DNA of 5,707 bases from Bacillota bacterium (lineage in GTDB: Bacteria > Bacillota > Clostridia > Lachnospirales > Cellulosilyticaceae), in NCBI GenBank assembly GCA_023457875.1, contig JAEXBC010000203.1, positions 1 to 5,707 of the forward strand. Reading direction: 5' to 3'. The position numbers and the translations under genes were made by a program. Under the pieces are notes generated by a model. It was not told where the DNA came from, ran no database searches, and worked only from the letters and a program-made list of their open reading frames with translations. Shown piece after piece: positions 1-4,768 of the stretch (its first letter is position 1; each line of letters starts with the position of its first letter).

Positions 1-644
1 CCTATGATGGCTATAAAGTCACAAGTTTACTATGGGGACCAGCTACAAAAGCATTTGTAGTAAAAAATGATATGAACCATTATCCTATGCAGCTTTATAT
101 AGAATTACTGCCAGGCGCATTGTTTTACCTCACAGGAATGAAACAAACTGAATTAACTAATATTCAACTACCATTAACCCAGGTGAATAAGCAGCTCCAC
201 TTATGTATTTCAGATGCACTGGAAAGATCAGAAGATATAAGGTGTTTTATTAATGAGTTAAATTTTATATTACTCGGCTACTTTCAAAGTAAAAAGTTGC
301 CCGATGCTTTACATTCCGCAGTAAACAAAATTAACCGTTATAGTGGGTGCTTATCCGTTAAAGAAATTACAGAAGGTGAACATTATAGTGAGCGGCATAT
401 GAATCGCCTTTTTAATGAATATTTAGGGATGAATATTAAAACGCTTTCATGTATTATTAGGATTAATGATATTTTAAAACAAATGAATCAGGAAAAGAGA
501 TCTTCACTAGCTCATATTGCTCAGAGTTCTGGATTTTATGATCAAGCTCATTTTACACATACCTTCAAATCCATTTGTGGCGTAACGCCAACAATGTACT
601 GGGAGAATATGACTGATTTTTACAATACATTAGAGGCGCATTAG
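1..644 (+). CDS. AraC-family transcriptional regulator, 5' end missing (runs in from the left edge)
   Basis: The reading frame is open from the first complete codon at position 3, so the ATG at 72 is an internal methionine and the true start lies outside the window. About 213 residues are visible, ending at TAG 642-644. The N-terminal part has the stretch ELLPGALFYLTG (visible residues 34-45), typical of the ligand-sensing region found in many AraC-type regulators of Clostridia and Bacilli. The C-terminal part is an AraC double helix-turn-helix: the first HTH lies near residues 117-143 and the second near 169-200, with the signatures GFYDQAHF (177-184) and GVTPTMYW (193-200). These proteins bind promoter DNA in the cytoplasm and usually activate nearby genes when a small ligand binds. 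The VOC gene 69 bp downstream on the same strand is a possible co-transcribed partner or target. The ligand cannot be told from sequence. Family assignment is firm. Confidence 0.93.
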   Translation, partial: YDGYKVTSLLWGPATKAFVVKNDMNHYPMQLYIELLPGALFYLTGMKQTELTNIQLPLTQVNKQLHLCISDALERSEDIRCFINELNFILLGYFQSKKLPDALHSAVNKINRYSGCLSVKEITEGEHYSERHMNRLFNEYLGMNIKTLSCIIRINDILKQMNQEKRSSLAHIAQSSGFYDQAHFTHTFKSICGVTPTMYWENMTDFYNTLEAH

Positions 645-701
645 TTTAGAATGAAAGTACAAAAATCATATTTCATCGAAGCTTTTTATGTACGATGGAA
701 G

Positions 702-708
702 AAGGGAG
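702..708 (+). promoter_or_regulatory. Ribosome binding site fixing the VOC start
   Basis: AAGGGAG stands 5 nt before the ATG at 714. The in-frame ATG at 651 has no Shine-Dalgarno match in front of it and would add 21 residues (MKVQKSYFIEAFYVRWKKGVS) before the point where the VOC fold begins. The start at 714 is therefore preferred. Confidence 0.8.
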
Positions 709-713
709 TAAGT

Positions 714-1172
714 ATGAAGTATAGCGGGACACTTATTGCAGTCAATGATATGGAGACTTCAAGAAAGTTTTATATGGAGGTGCTACAGCAAAAAATCATA
801 TTTGATATAGGTGAGCATGTTTCCTTTGAAGGAAATTTGTCGTTACAAAAAAATTATGACGAAATTGTTGGCTTTAGTAAAGATGAGATCGTTAGAGGTT
901 CTAAAAACTTCGAGTTATATTTTGAGGAAGAAGATTTAGATGACTTCTTGAATAAAAAGATATATCCTTCAGATATTGAGCTACTTCATGACGTAAAAGA
1001 GTATGAATGGGGACAACGGGTTATTCGTTTCTATGATCCAGATCGACATATTATTGAAGTAGCGGAAAGTATGGTAACGGTAGTAAAACGTTTCTTAAAA
1101 CAGGGGTTATCAATAGAAGAAACTGCGAAAAGGACAATGTTTTCCATTGAGTTTGTTCAAAACTGCCTGTAG
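714..1172 (+). CDS. VOC family protein (glyoxalase/bleomycin-resistance fold) with C-terminal HTH-like tail
   Basis: A 152-residue cytoplasmic protein. Residues 4-118 form a vicinal-oxygen-chelate domain: an opening beta-alpha unit (TLIAVNDMETSRKFYMEVL, 6-24), a central strand FELYF (66-70), and the closing pattern WGQRVIRFYDPDRHIIEVAE (99-118). The last follows the family's G-x-R-x3-F-x-D-P-D-x2-x-I-E form. E67 and E115 sit where metal ligands usually lie, but the first strand has no His or Gln ligand, so metal binding and catalysis are uncertain. Residues 121-152 add a helical tail (VVKRFLKQGLSIEETAKRTM...) resembling a helix-turn-helix, a pattern I recall from clostridial VOC proteins. The substrate is unknown; detoxification, antibiotic binding or ligand sensing are all possible. 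The gene follows the AraC gene on the same strand and is closed by a terminator, which fits a two-gene unit. Confidence 0.85.
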   Translation: MKYSGTLIAVNDMETSRKFYMEVLQQKIIFDIGEHVSFEGNLSLQKNYDEIVGFSKDEIVRGSKNFELYFEEEDLDDFLNKKIYPSDIELLHDVKEYEWGQRVIRFYDPDRHIIEVAESMVTVVKRFLKQGLSIEETAKRTMFSIEFVQNCL

Positions 1173-1224
1173 AGATTAGAAAAGGTATTTCAAGAAGAAT
1201 ATTGTTACATAGTTTAATAAATAT

Positions 1225-1269
1225 ATACTCCGATGCATAGATTATGTGACTGGAGTATTTTTTATTTTT
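1225..1269 (+). terminator. Rho-independent terminator after the VOC gene
   Basis: ATACTCC (1225-1231) pairs with GGAGTAT (1252-1258). Inside it, GCATA (1235-1239) pairs with TATGT (1243-1247) around a 3-nt loop, with one G-U pair. The stem runs into a T-rich tract (1258-1269). It lies 53 bp after the VOC stop codon and should end the AraC-VOC transcript. Confidence 0.8.
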
Positions 1270-1388
1270 GTGGGGGAAGCTAGATAAAAGGAAAATATTT
1301 TAGAGGGGCATTTTACAGCTAAAAGTGATGTTTACGGCCTTACGGAATGGTAGAAGATAAACATATTTAAGAGTAAGCATAATAATTA

Positions 1389-1418
1389 TTGTCAAAAGCA
1401 GTAGATGTGAGTTATAAT
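1389..1418 (+). promoter_or_regulatory. SigA-type promoter candidate for the first LCP gene
   Basis: The -35 box TTGTCA (1389-1394, five of six consensus bases) is followed by an 18-bp spacer and a perfect -10 box TATAAT (1413-1418). Transcription would begin near 1425. It is the best forward promoter match in the 290 bp ahead of the gene and lies after the upstream terminator, so the LCP gene has its own transcription unit. Confidence 0.6.
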
Positions 1419-1501
1419 GAACGTTAGGTTAAAAATACTTACCAGAAAGAGGCATAAACATATTATATAAATACAAGTGTATGAACTACATATTTTATTA
1501 A

Positions 1502-1528
1502 AATCTTTTCAGTATAATGAAAAAGATT
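1502..1528 (+). repeat. Inverted repeat around a TATAAT hexamer in the LCP leader
   Basis: AATCTTTTC (1502-1510) is complementary to GAAAAAGATT (1519-1528) except for one extra A. The 8-nt loop contains TATAAT (1513-1518). No good -35 box sits 16-18 bp upstream (ATATTT at 1490-1495), so a second promoter here is doubtful. The dyad could be an operator or an RNA hairpin just before the ribosome binding site, or chance in A/T-rich DNA. Confidence 0.35.
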
Positions 1529-1547
1529 CATTACAGCATATGCACTT

Positions 1548-1553
1548 AGGGGG
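1548..1553 (+). promoter_or_regulatory. Ribosome binding site that selects ATG 1563
   Basis: AGGGGG directly abuts the ATG at 1554, leaving no spacer, but stands 9 nt before the in-frame ATG at 1563. The second ATG is therefore the likely start, giving an N-terminus of MEQGEKRLSKKGKKK rather than MFFMEQ. Confidence 0.75.
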
Positions 1554-1562
1554 ATGTTTTTT

Positions 1563-2921
1563 ATGGAACAAGGTGAAAAAAGGCTCAGTAAGAAAGGTAA
1601 GAAAAAGCTTTTAAAGACTTTTGGCATATCAGCAGGAATTACTTTAGCCGTAAGTTTGGTCATAATAGTGGGTGTTTTAATTACCTATAAGAATACCATC
1701 GGTAATAATAGCCGTACCCAATTTACCGAGACGCCACTATCAGAAGAAGAACTTGCTAAGAAAAATGAAAAAGATAAGCATGGAGAAATTAATACCACCA
1801 TTGCTGTATTTGGCGTAGACAAGGATGAAGTCAGAACAGACGTGATCTTCGTTGTGAACTTTAATAGTGTAACTCAAAAAGTGAAGGTGATTAACGTTCC
1901 ACGTGATACAAAGGTTGAGTGGACTGATATACAGCGTAGCAAATATAATCAGCTGACAGGATATGATATTACTATAAGTAAACTTAATGAGATGTCAGCT
2001 TATGGGCAAATCTATGAGAATCCAGGTAATATTAGAGACTTTACAGTTGATCAGCTTGAAAATATCCTTAATATCACTATTGATAATTATGTGATCATTA
2101 ACATTGAAGCTTTTAATGAGATTGTAGATGCCATTGGCGGCGTAGAAGTTGATGTGCCAGAAAGAATGTATTATAATGATAATTCCCAAGATTTGCATAT
2201 TGATTTATCGCCAGGTTTCCAGACCTTAAATGGTAAACAAGCAGAAGGCTTAGTACGTTATCGCTCTTATTTGAGAGGTGATGAAGACCGTATTGTGGTT
2301 CAACAAGCATTCTTGAAGGCATTTGCACAGAAAGTATTAAGTCCTGCTGTTTTTAATAATATGCCAAGAATTGTAACGAGTATGTTTAGTTATGTCAAAA
2401 CGGATGTACAGCTTAATCAAGTCCTTGAATATCTTGATCTTTTTAATGAGTTTGATTTAAGCAATTTAGAATTTCACACTTTGCCAGGTGAAGGTTCTAT
2501 GAGAGAAGGTCCATCCTACTTCTATATTGATGAAGCAGCATTAGGTGATCTTATTATAGATGTGTTTTATGATACGACTGTGGCTGGTGAAGAGGAGGAA
2601 GAGCTAGGGCAAAATAGTAGTCCGGGACCAGAACAAGTCATTATAGACACTGATGTTTCCATCGAAATTCTAAATGGAACAGATATGAAAGGTTTGGCAG
2701 GCAATCTAAAGGATGTTTTATCCAAAAAAGGATATAATATTACGCGAATAGACAACAATAAAGAAGGAACGATTGAGAAAAGTGTTATTTATGCAAAAGA
2801 TAAGACAAAAGCAAATCAGTTCCTAGAATATATAGGAGATGCGGACATTGTAGAAGACACTACTATAAAGAGTGATGTTGTCATTGTTATTGGCAATCAA
2901 TCTGCAGATAAGTTTAAATAA
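1563..2921 (+). CDS. LytR-CpsA-Psr (LCP) family cell-wall glycopolymer ligase with LytR_C domain
   Basis: A 452-residue membrane-anchored protein. A Lys/Arg-rich cytoplasmic start (residues 5-18) precedes one transmembrane helix (about 20-42), then a linker and an extracellular LCP domain (about 77-260). Family hallmarks are present: FGVD (83-86), R91-T-D93, PRD (113-115), KLN (140-142), GGVEVDVP (192-199), and R232/R234 with DRIVVQQ (242-248). The last two supply the pyrophosphate- and metal-binding residues. An acidic linker (AGEEEEE, 341-347) leads to a LytR_C domain (about 365-447; ILNGTDMKGLAGNL at 369-382, end VIVIGNQS). Proteins of this family transfer teichoic-acid-like polymers or capsule from undecaprenyl pyrophosphate to peptidoglycan. 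The gene looks intact and monocistronic, with its own promoter candidate and a strong terminator. The exact polymer is unknown. A related gene begins at 4769. Confidence 0.95.
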   Translation: MEQGEKRLSKKGKKKLLKTFGISAGITLAVSLVIIVGVLITYKNTIGNNSRTQFTETPLSEEELAKKNEKDKHGEINTTIAVFGVDKDEVRTDVIFVVNFNSVTQKVKVINVPRDTKVEWTDIQRSKYNQLTGYDITISKLNEMSAYGQIYENPGNIRDFTVDQLENILNITIDNYVIINIEAFNEIVDAIGGVEVDVPERMYYNDNSQDLHIDLSPGFQTLNGKQAEGLVRYRSYLRGDEDRIVVQQAFLKAFAQKVLSPAVFNNMPRIVTSMFSYVKTDVQLNQVLEYLDLFNEFDLSNLEFHTLPGEGSMREGPSYFYIDEAALGDLIIDVFYDTTVAGEEEEELGQNSSPGPEQVIIDTDVSIEILNGTDMKGLAGNLKDVLSKKGYNITRIDNNKEGTIEKSVIYAKDKTKANQFLEYIGDADIVEDTTIKSDVVIVIGNQSADKFK

Positions 2922-2935
2922 GTGTACAGAACAAG

Positions 2936-2999
2936 AATATGCTCCACATTGGCAAACGATTTGAAAGTTAAAGCGGTTGCCAATGTGGAGCATATTTTT
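2936..2999 (+). terminator. Rho-independent terminator with a perfect 20-bp stem
   Basis: The left arm 2936-2955 and right arm 2977-2996 are exact reverse complements over 20 bp, around a 21-nt loop. The stem can be extended outwards by a G-U and two A-U pairs to 2933/2999. The right arm ends in a run of five T (2995-2999). It begins 14 bp after the LCP stop codon. The opposite side lacks a T tract, so it should act on the forward strand only. Confidence 0.88.
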
Positions 3000-3021
3000 A
3001 TTAGAAATGATATAGGTAAAA

Positions 3022-3047
3022 GCCCTAGGAGAAAGGGCATCCTTTTT
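3022..3047 (+). terminator. Weak hairpin plus T-tract in the dedA leader
   Basis: GCCCT (3022-3026) pairs with AGGGC (3034-3038) over a 7-nt loop, followed 4 nt later by TTTTT (3043-3047). The stem is short. It could be a back-up terminator for the LCP gene, an attenuator for the downstream gene, or chance. Confidence 0.25.
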
Positions 3048-3080
3048 CGAATAAGGAAGAAAATAATAGCTTATACTAAG

Positions 3081-3121
3081 TCCTAAGAAATAATCTTAAA
3101 GAAAGTACAAGGCTTAGGAGG
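3081..3121 (+). promoter_or_regulatory. Shine-Dalgarno of the DedA gene, inside a potential masking hairpin
   Basis: AGGAGG (3116-3121) is a full-strength Shine-Dalgarno sequence 7 nt before the ATT at 3129. TCCTAAG (3081-3087) is the exact reverse complement of CTTAGGA (3113-3119), which includes the first four bases of the Shine-Dalgarno. The 25-nt loop (3088-3112) can form a further CTT/AAG pairing (3095-3097 with 3109-3111). The hairpin could limit ribosome access. I found no clear promoter for this gene; TATACT at 3072-3077 lacks a matching -35 box. Confidence 0.55.
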
Positions 3122-3128
3122 CAGTGCT

Positions 3129-3629
3129 ATTAATACACAAGATATACTGAACTACTATAATCAATATGGACTTATATTTATATTTGGAATCATGTTTTTA
3201 GAGAGCTTAAATTTAACGGGTATCCCCTCTGTGGTTTTATTACCAGTCATGGGAAGCTTTGCCCATTATGGAAGCTATAGCTTTTTACTAGTGTTTGCGG
3301 TGAGTGTGGCGGCAAGTATGTTTGGCAATATTATCTATTATGCTGTAGCACGACTAATTGGACCGCCAATATACCATTATTTTTACAATAAGTTTAAGCG
3401 TCTACAAAAGTCATTAGGTAAAGCAAAGTGTATGAGTGAAACCTACGGTAATCGGATCTGTTTGCTAGGAAGATTAGTGCCAGGCGTGCGAGCGGTAATC
3501 AGTTTACTTGCAGGCGCCTTTAATATTAAAATGATAGATTTTTTAAGATATTCTGTTGTAGGCGTGGGCCTTTGGAATTTAGTGCTTATGGCTATTGGTT
3601 ATGGGGTGGGAAAGACCGCCTTACTATAA
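3129..3629 (+). CDS. DedA family membrane protein (VTT/SNARE-associated type), probable ATT start, short C-terminus
   Basis: A polytopic membrane protein of 166 residues if started at ATT 3129. An in-frame stop lies at 3084, and no ATG, GTG or TTG occurs in frame before ATG 3192. Starting at 3192 would drop 21 residues (NTQDILNYYNQYGLIFIFGI after the initiator) that match the usual DedA beginning. The conserved re-entrant region FLESLNLTGIPSVVLLP spans 23-39. A second membrane stretch carries GNIIYYAVARLIG (66-78), and the signature GRLVPGVRAVISLLAG spans 114-129 with R115, P118 and R121. DedA proteins act in lipid transport, and some Gram-positive members recycle undecaprenyl phosphate across the membrane. 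The family is usually near 200 residues; this one stops after LWNLVLMAIGYGVGK, so the last helix seems absent. Its end overlaps the convergent dehydrogenase gene by 6 bp. Family call firm; start and lipid role inferred. Confidence 0.88.
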   Translation: MNTQDILNYYNQYGLIFIFGIMFLESLNLTGIPSVVLLPVMGSFAHYGSYSFLLVFAVSVAASMFGNIIYYAVARLIGPPIYHYFYNKFKRLQKSLGKAKCMSETYGNRICLLGRLVPGVRAVISLLAGAFNIKMIDFLRYSVVGVGLWNLVLMAIGYGVGKTALL

Positions 3630-4367
3630 TAAGCCACCATCCAAGGTGATAATTTGTCCTGTCATATAAGAAGAAAGAGGAGAGGCTAGATATAAGCAGG
3701 TATTGGCAACATCCTCTGGTTTACCAGTAGCACATAAGGGTATTTCTTCTACAAAGGCAGCTTTTTCTTCTTTTGAGTAGCAGTTATTCATATCTGTGTC
3801 AATCCAACCACAGGCAATAGCGTTTACACGAATATGGGAAGGCCCAAGCTCTTTGGCTAGTGCTTTCGTGAATCCATTAAGTGCAGCTTTACTTGTGGCA
3901 TAAGCTACTTCACAGGAAGCACCTGCTATTCCCCAAATGGAGGAGATGTTGATAATGGTGCCCCCGCCGTTTTGTAGCATGCCAGCAGTAGCGAGATAGC
4001 TGCAATGATAGGCAGAGTTAAGATTAGTTGTTAGAACATGATTCCACACCTCGGGTGTGGTATCTGTGAATAACCCTACGTGACTAATGCCAGCATTGTT
4101 GATAACTATAGTAGGCAGTTTGTGAAAGGTCTCTTCAATATAATGCATCATTTCATATGCCGTTTGATAATCAGATAAATCTCCAAAATAATAGCCTACG
4201 CTAAAGCCCTCAGCAATAAATGCTTCATAAGTCTCTTTAAGCCCCACCCGATTATTGGCGCCATTTAAAATGACAGTGGCACCCGAAGCAGCAAAAGCAA
4301 AGGCAATTGCCCTGCCAATTCCTCGTGAGGAGCCAGTTACAAGAACAAGATCATTACTAAAGTTCAA
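3624..4367 (-). CDS. Short-chain dehydrogenase/reductase, FabG-like
   Basis: A classical cytoplasmic SDR of 247 residues from the preferred TTG start. The Rossmann cofactor motif TGSSRGIG is at 11-18, D63 follows in GDL, NNAG is at 90-93, and the catalytic set is N115, S143, Y156 and K160 (YATSK, 156-160). The C-terminus MTGQIITLDGGLL is the usual FabG-type ending. Such enzymes reduce a keto group or oxidise an alcohol with NAD(P)H. Similarity to 3-oxoacyl-ACP reductase is plain, but no fatty-acid synthesis genes are nearby, so the substrate is open. The frame opens at GTG 4376, but the Shine-Dalgarno GAGGTGA (4379-4373) overlaps that codon and stands 5 nt before TTG 4367, which gives MNFSNDLVLVTG, a normal FabG-like N-terminus. 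The gene is convergent with the DedA gene (6-bp overlap), leaving no room for a terminator between them. Confidence 0.93.
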   Translation of the reverse strand: MNFSNDLVLVTGSSRGIGRAIAFAFAASGATVILNGANNRVGLKETYEAFIAEGFSVGYYFGDLSDYQTAYEMMHYIEETFHKLPTIVINNAGISHVGLFTDTTPEVWNHVLTTNLNSAYHCSYLATAGMLQNGGGTIINISSIWGIAGASCEVAYATSKAALNGFTKALAKELGPSHIRVNAIACGWIDTDMNNCYSKEEKAAFVEEIPLCATGKPEDVANTCLYLASPLSSYMTGQIITLDGGLL

Positions 4368-4372
4368 ATCGC

Positions 4373-4400
4373 TCACCTCTTCATTAAATGATTTTCACCT
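4373..4400 (-). promoter_or_regulatory. Shine-Dalgarno of the dehydrogenase, overlapped by a three-codon upstream ORF
   Basis: On the minus strand, GAGGTGA (4379-4373) serves the TTG start at 4367. A minimal ORF, ATG AAG AGG TGA (4384-4373, peptide MKR), lies across this site, and its stop codon is part of the Shine-Dalgarno. A further AGGTGA (4400-4395) lies 10 nt before that ATG and could serve it. Translation of MKR would place a ribosome on the main Shine-Dalgarno. Whether it is translated is not shown by sequence. Confidence 0.4.
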
Positions 4401-4442
4401 AGTTGTAAGAAATACTAGTATGAATCAATAAAGTTATTACCT

Positions 4443-4470
4443 ATTTTATATCATTACAAGTGATTAACAA
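4443..4470 (-). promoter_or_regulatory. Possible promoter of the dehydrogenase gene
   Basis: On the minus strand, TTGTTA (4470-4465, four of six consensus bases), a 16-bp spacer and TAAAAT (4448-4443, five of six) form a moderate SigA-type match. Transcription would start near 4436, about 70 nt before the TTG start. In DNA this rich in A/T such matches are common. Confidence 0.3.
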
Positions 4471-4483
4471 AGCTGTAACAGAA

Positions 4484-4505
4484 ATTAATTTTATATAAAA
4501 TTAAT
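4484..4505. repeat. Perfect 22-bp A/T palindrome
   Basis: The half-site ATTAATTTTAT (4484-4494) is followed at once by its exact reverse complement (4495-4505). It lies 9 bp before the -35 box of the forward promoter candidate and 13 bp upstream of the -35 box of the reverse one. It could be a regulator site serving both genes, an A/T-rich promoter-enhancing element, or chance in A/T-only sequence. Confidence 0.5.
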
Positions 4506-4514
4506 GTATTATCA

Positions 4515-4543
4515 TGGACATCTAACTTATATTTTAATACAAT
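4515..4543 (+). promoter_or_regulatory. SigA-type promoter candidate for the second LCP gene
   Basis: TGGACA (4515-4520, five of six consensus bases), an optimal 17-bp spacer and TACAAT (4538-4543, five of six) make the best forward promoter in this spacer. Transcription would begin near 4550 and give a leader of about 220 nt that includes the dyad at 4571-4597 and the tandem repeat at 4670-4717. Confidence 0.5.
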
Positions 4544-4570
4544 ATAGAAAGCATTAACGAATAAAAACGT

Positions 4571-4597
4571 TGGTTTAAGATGTAATGAGTTAAACCA
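4571..4597. repeat. 8-bp inverted repeat TGGTTTAA-N11-TTAAACCA
   Basis: TGGTTTAA (4571-4578) and TTAAACCA (4590-4597) are exact reverse complements separated by 11 nt, so equivalent half-sites are 19 bp apart centre to centre. The site starts about 20 bp after the expected transcription start of the second LCP gene. It may be an operator or an early leader hairpin. The TTTC that follows is too short a T tract for a convincing terminator. Confidence 0.45.
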
Positions 4598-4669
4598 TTT
4601 CTATATAGTATAGATGCTATCATAATATATTATAGATGATATCACCTAGCATTACAAAAATGATAGGTA

Positions 4670-4717
4670 CAATGAGAATAACAATAATAGATGCAACGAG
4701 GATAACAGTAATAGATA
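4670..4717 (+). repeat. Degenerate 24-bp tandem repeat in the leader of the second LCP gene
   Basis: Two adjacent 24-bp units (4670-4693 and 4694-4717) match at 20 of 24 positions, and all four differences are transitions. Partial copies flank them: TGATAGGTA just before, and CAATATGAG plus GTAATAGATT just after. The forward frame through the units is open from ATG 4660 to TGA 4726-4728 and reads RITIIDAT RITVIDTI, but no Shine-Dalgarno precedes it. The array ends about 40 bp before the LCP ribosome binding site. Confidence 0.6.
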
Positions 4718-4768
4718 CAATATGAGTAGCCAATGACGTAATAGATTAGTCTACCAGGAGAAGAAAAG

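Larger units (their letters stand above)
1270..1562 (+). other. Non-coding leader region of the first LCP gene
   Basis: This 293-bp stretch lies between the VOC terminator and the LCP start and has no ORF with a credible ribosome binding site. It holds a SigA-type promoter candidate (1389-1418), a dyad around a second TATAAT (1502-1528) and the ribosome binding site. If the promoter is used, the transcript has a leader of roughly 138 nt. A short direct repeat, TTACGG-CC-TTACGG (1332-1345), is also present and has no evident role. I see no riboswitch class that I recognise. Confidence 0.6.
4377..4768. other. Divergent intergenic region between the dehydrogenase and the second LCP gene
   Basis: About 390 bp of very A/T-rich DNA between two outward-facing genes. 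It contains candidate promoters for both directions, a 22-bp perfect A/T palindrome (4484-4505), an 8-bp dyad (4571-4597), an imperfect TATCAT/ATGATA dyad (4618-4641) and a degenerate 24-bp tandem repeat (4670-4717). I found no protein gene with a ribosome binding site other than the MKR mini-ORF. A 22-codon ORF (4660-4728) spans the tandem repeat but has no Shine-Dalgarno. Confidence 0.6.

Noticed and set aside
661..803. Exact 13-bp direct repeat AAAAATCATATTT at 661-673 and 791-803
   Set aside because: Low-complexity A/T sequence, one copy lies inside the VOC coding region, and there is no associated structure.
1284..1349. Short frame in the first LCP leader reading roughly ENILEGHFTAKSDVYGLTEW, faintly like a kinase C-lobe SDVYxL motif
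   Set aside because: Only about 20 codons between stops, no ribosome binding site and no neighbouring kinase sequence; most likely chance.
1463..1663. 66-codon minus-strand frame over the LCP leader and start
   Set aside because: It overlaps the promoter region and the start of a clear LCP gene and has no recognisable domain; shadow frame.
4399..4418. CTAGT-N10-ACTAG inverted repeat upstream of the dehydrogenase
   Set aside because: Only 5 bp per arm in A/T-rich DNA; not distinguishable from chance.
4618..4641. TATCAT/ATGATA dyad with an inner ATAATATATTAT palindrome
   Set aside because: The inner and outer symmetries do not share a centre and the sequence is nearly pure A/T, so a real site cannot be argued.
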